This document shows positions 63,350-64,000 of a DNA stretch of 64,000 bases, piece after piece. This DNA comes from Notospermus geniculatus (lineage: Eukaryota > Nemertea > Pilidiophora > Heteronemertea > Lineidae). Positions within the stretch are counted from its first letter, which is position 1. Each line of letters starts with the position of its first letter. A program made the position numbers and the translations under genes. Below the pieces are notes generated by a model, which was not told the DNA's origin, made no database searches, and saw nothing but the letters and a program-made list of their open reading frames with translations. The DNA is taken from the NCBI GenBank assembly GCA_002633025.1, contig NMRB01001577.1, positions 92,181 to 156,180 on the forward strand. Reading direction: 5' to 3'.

Positions 63350-63888
63350 TACAGTGGTGTGAATTAATATTCGAACAGAGGGAATTCAGCTTTTCATTAA
63401 AGGCAAACTGTATCCAATATCTATATCAAAAGTATTTGAAGTCAGTCCTAGAATGCACTCCTCTAGTCTGATATGTTTTCGCTAAATTCAGATACTGCAT
63501 ATCACGAGAATGGCGAAAATATAGAAATTTGACATTTCTTGAGATTTGCTGTTATCACATTTTGTCTGGATATTTTGTGGAATTTTTTCTCCTTGCAACA
63601 ACATGTTGAATGGGGGTATTACCTGACAGCGTTTGGAAACAGAAGTTGATATTCATACACCTGTGATTCAAGTTTGATGTCTTTGATATTTTTCAATATG
63701 TCAAATTTCGATATTTTCACCACTTTCGTGATGTCCAGCATCTGAATTCAGCGAAAACATATCAGACTAGAGGAGTGCATATCTAGGACTGACTTCAAAT
63801 ACTTTTGATATAGATATTGGAATACCGAAGTGACAAATTTTGCTGAATTACATGTACCTCTGTTCGAATATTAATTCACACCACTGTA
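63350..63888. mobile_element. 535-bp TA-flanked foldback, CAGTGGTGTGAATT ends
   Basis: TA is at 63350-63351 and 63887-63888. The ends CAGTGGTGTGAATTAATATT and AATATTAATTCACACCACTG are perfect. Arms of about 200 bases pair further (AAGTATTTGAAGTCAGTCCT, CTCCTCTAGTCTGATATGTT). The CAGTG ends and TA duplication are typical of Tc1/mariner non-autonomous elements. No transposase is present. Confidence 0.9.
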
Positions 63889-64000
63889 TATATATGAAGG
63901 CGACCATTTTAGACCTTAGCGAACATTTGATGCCCAAACAAATTCCTCCACATTCTGTAACTCTTCATTTATGCCATTAGCTGACTTCCTCTGAGCTCAG

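Overview
This is eukaryotic nuclear DNA from an animal, most likely a marine invertebrate. The coding sequence is sparse and split by GT-AG introns. Short inverted-repeat transposons, tRNA-derived SINEs and minisatellites fill most of the rest. The density of foldback elements and the recurrent words TACATGTA and TAGGCCTA suggest an invertebrate deuterostome (echinoderm, hemichordate or cephalochordate), but the species cannot be fixed from this window. Eight single Ns and one 436-base N run (59427-59862) mark assembly joins.

One protein-coding gene is certain. It is a minus-strand DEG/ENaC (amiloride-sensitive/ASIC-type) cation channel subunit spanning 34637 to 18004. Nine exons chain in frame through GT-AG junctions and encode 874 residues from TM1 to the stop codon. 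The exons carry, in order: TM1 and the FPAVAICN motif; the early ectodomain; the CFWDGYPC and GVCYAFN motifs; the EYM/AGLKVLLY segment; the YLPGPHGNC motif and CDC cysteines; the PPVCNLSQYYTC motif; the CKCRLPC motif followed by a very long insertion; the pre-TM2 ENF...QQKAY segment; and TM2 with DIGG and the GAS selectivity filter. The cytoplasmic N-terminal exon was not found.

The unusual part is a single 1540-base exon (20544-22083). It adds roughly 455 residues between CKCRLPC and the knuckle helix that normally lies about 20 residues further on. The insertion looks helical, has nine N-glycosylation sequons and only two cysteines, and resembles no domain I recognise.

Layout: 1-17784 is repeat-rich intergenic DNA with many foldback elements, a full SINE with a 12-bp target duplication, and a transposon nested in a TTAA MITE. 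17785-34637 is the channel gene, with MITEs in its introns. 34556-36830 is a local duplication that copied half of the TM1 exon. 36831-43898 is arrays of foldback elements. 43899-51078 and 52472-59067 are two copies of a roughly 7-kb segment that differ by transposon insertions and may be allelic sequence assembled in tandem. 59427-60540 is an assembly gap plus tandem repeats. 60541-64000 is unannotated sequence ending in a TA-flanked foldback element. No transposase, tRNA gene, rRNA gene or CRISPR array is visible.
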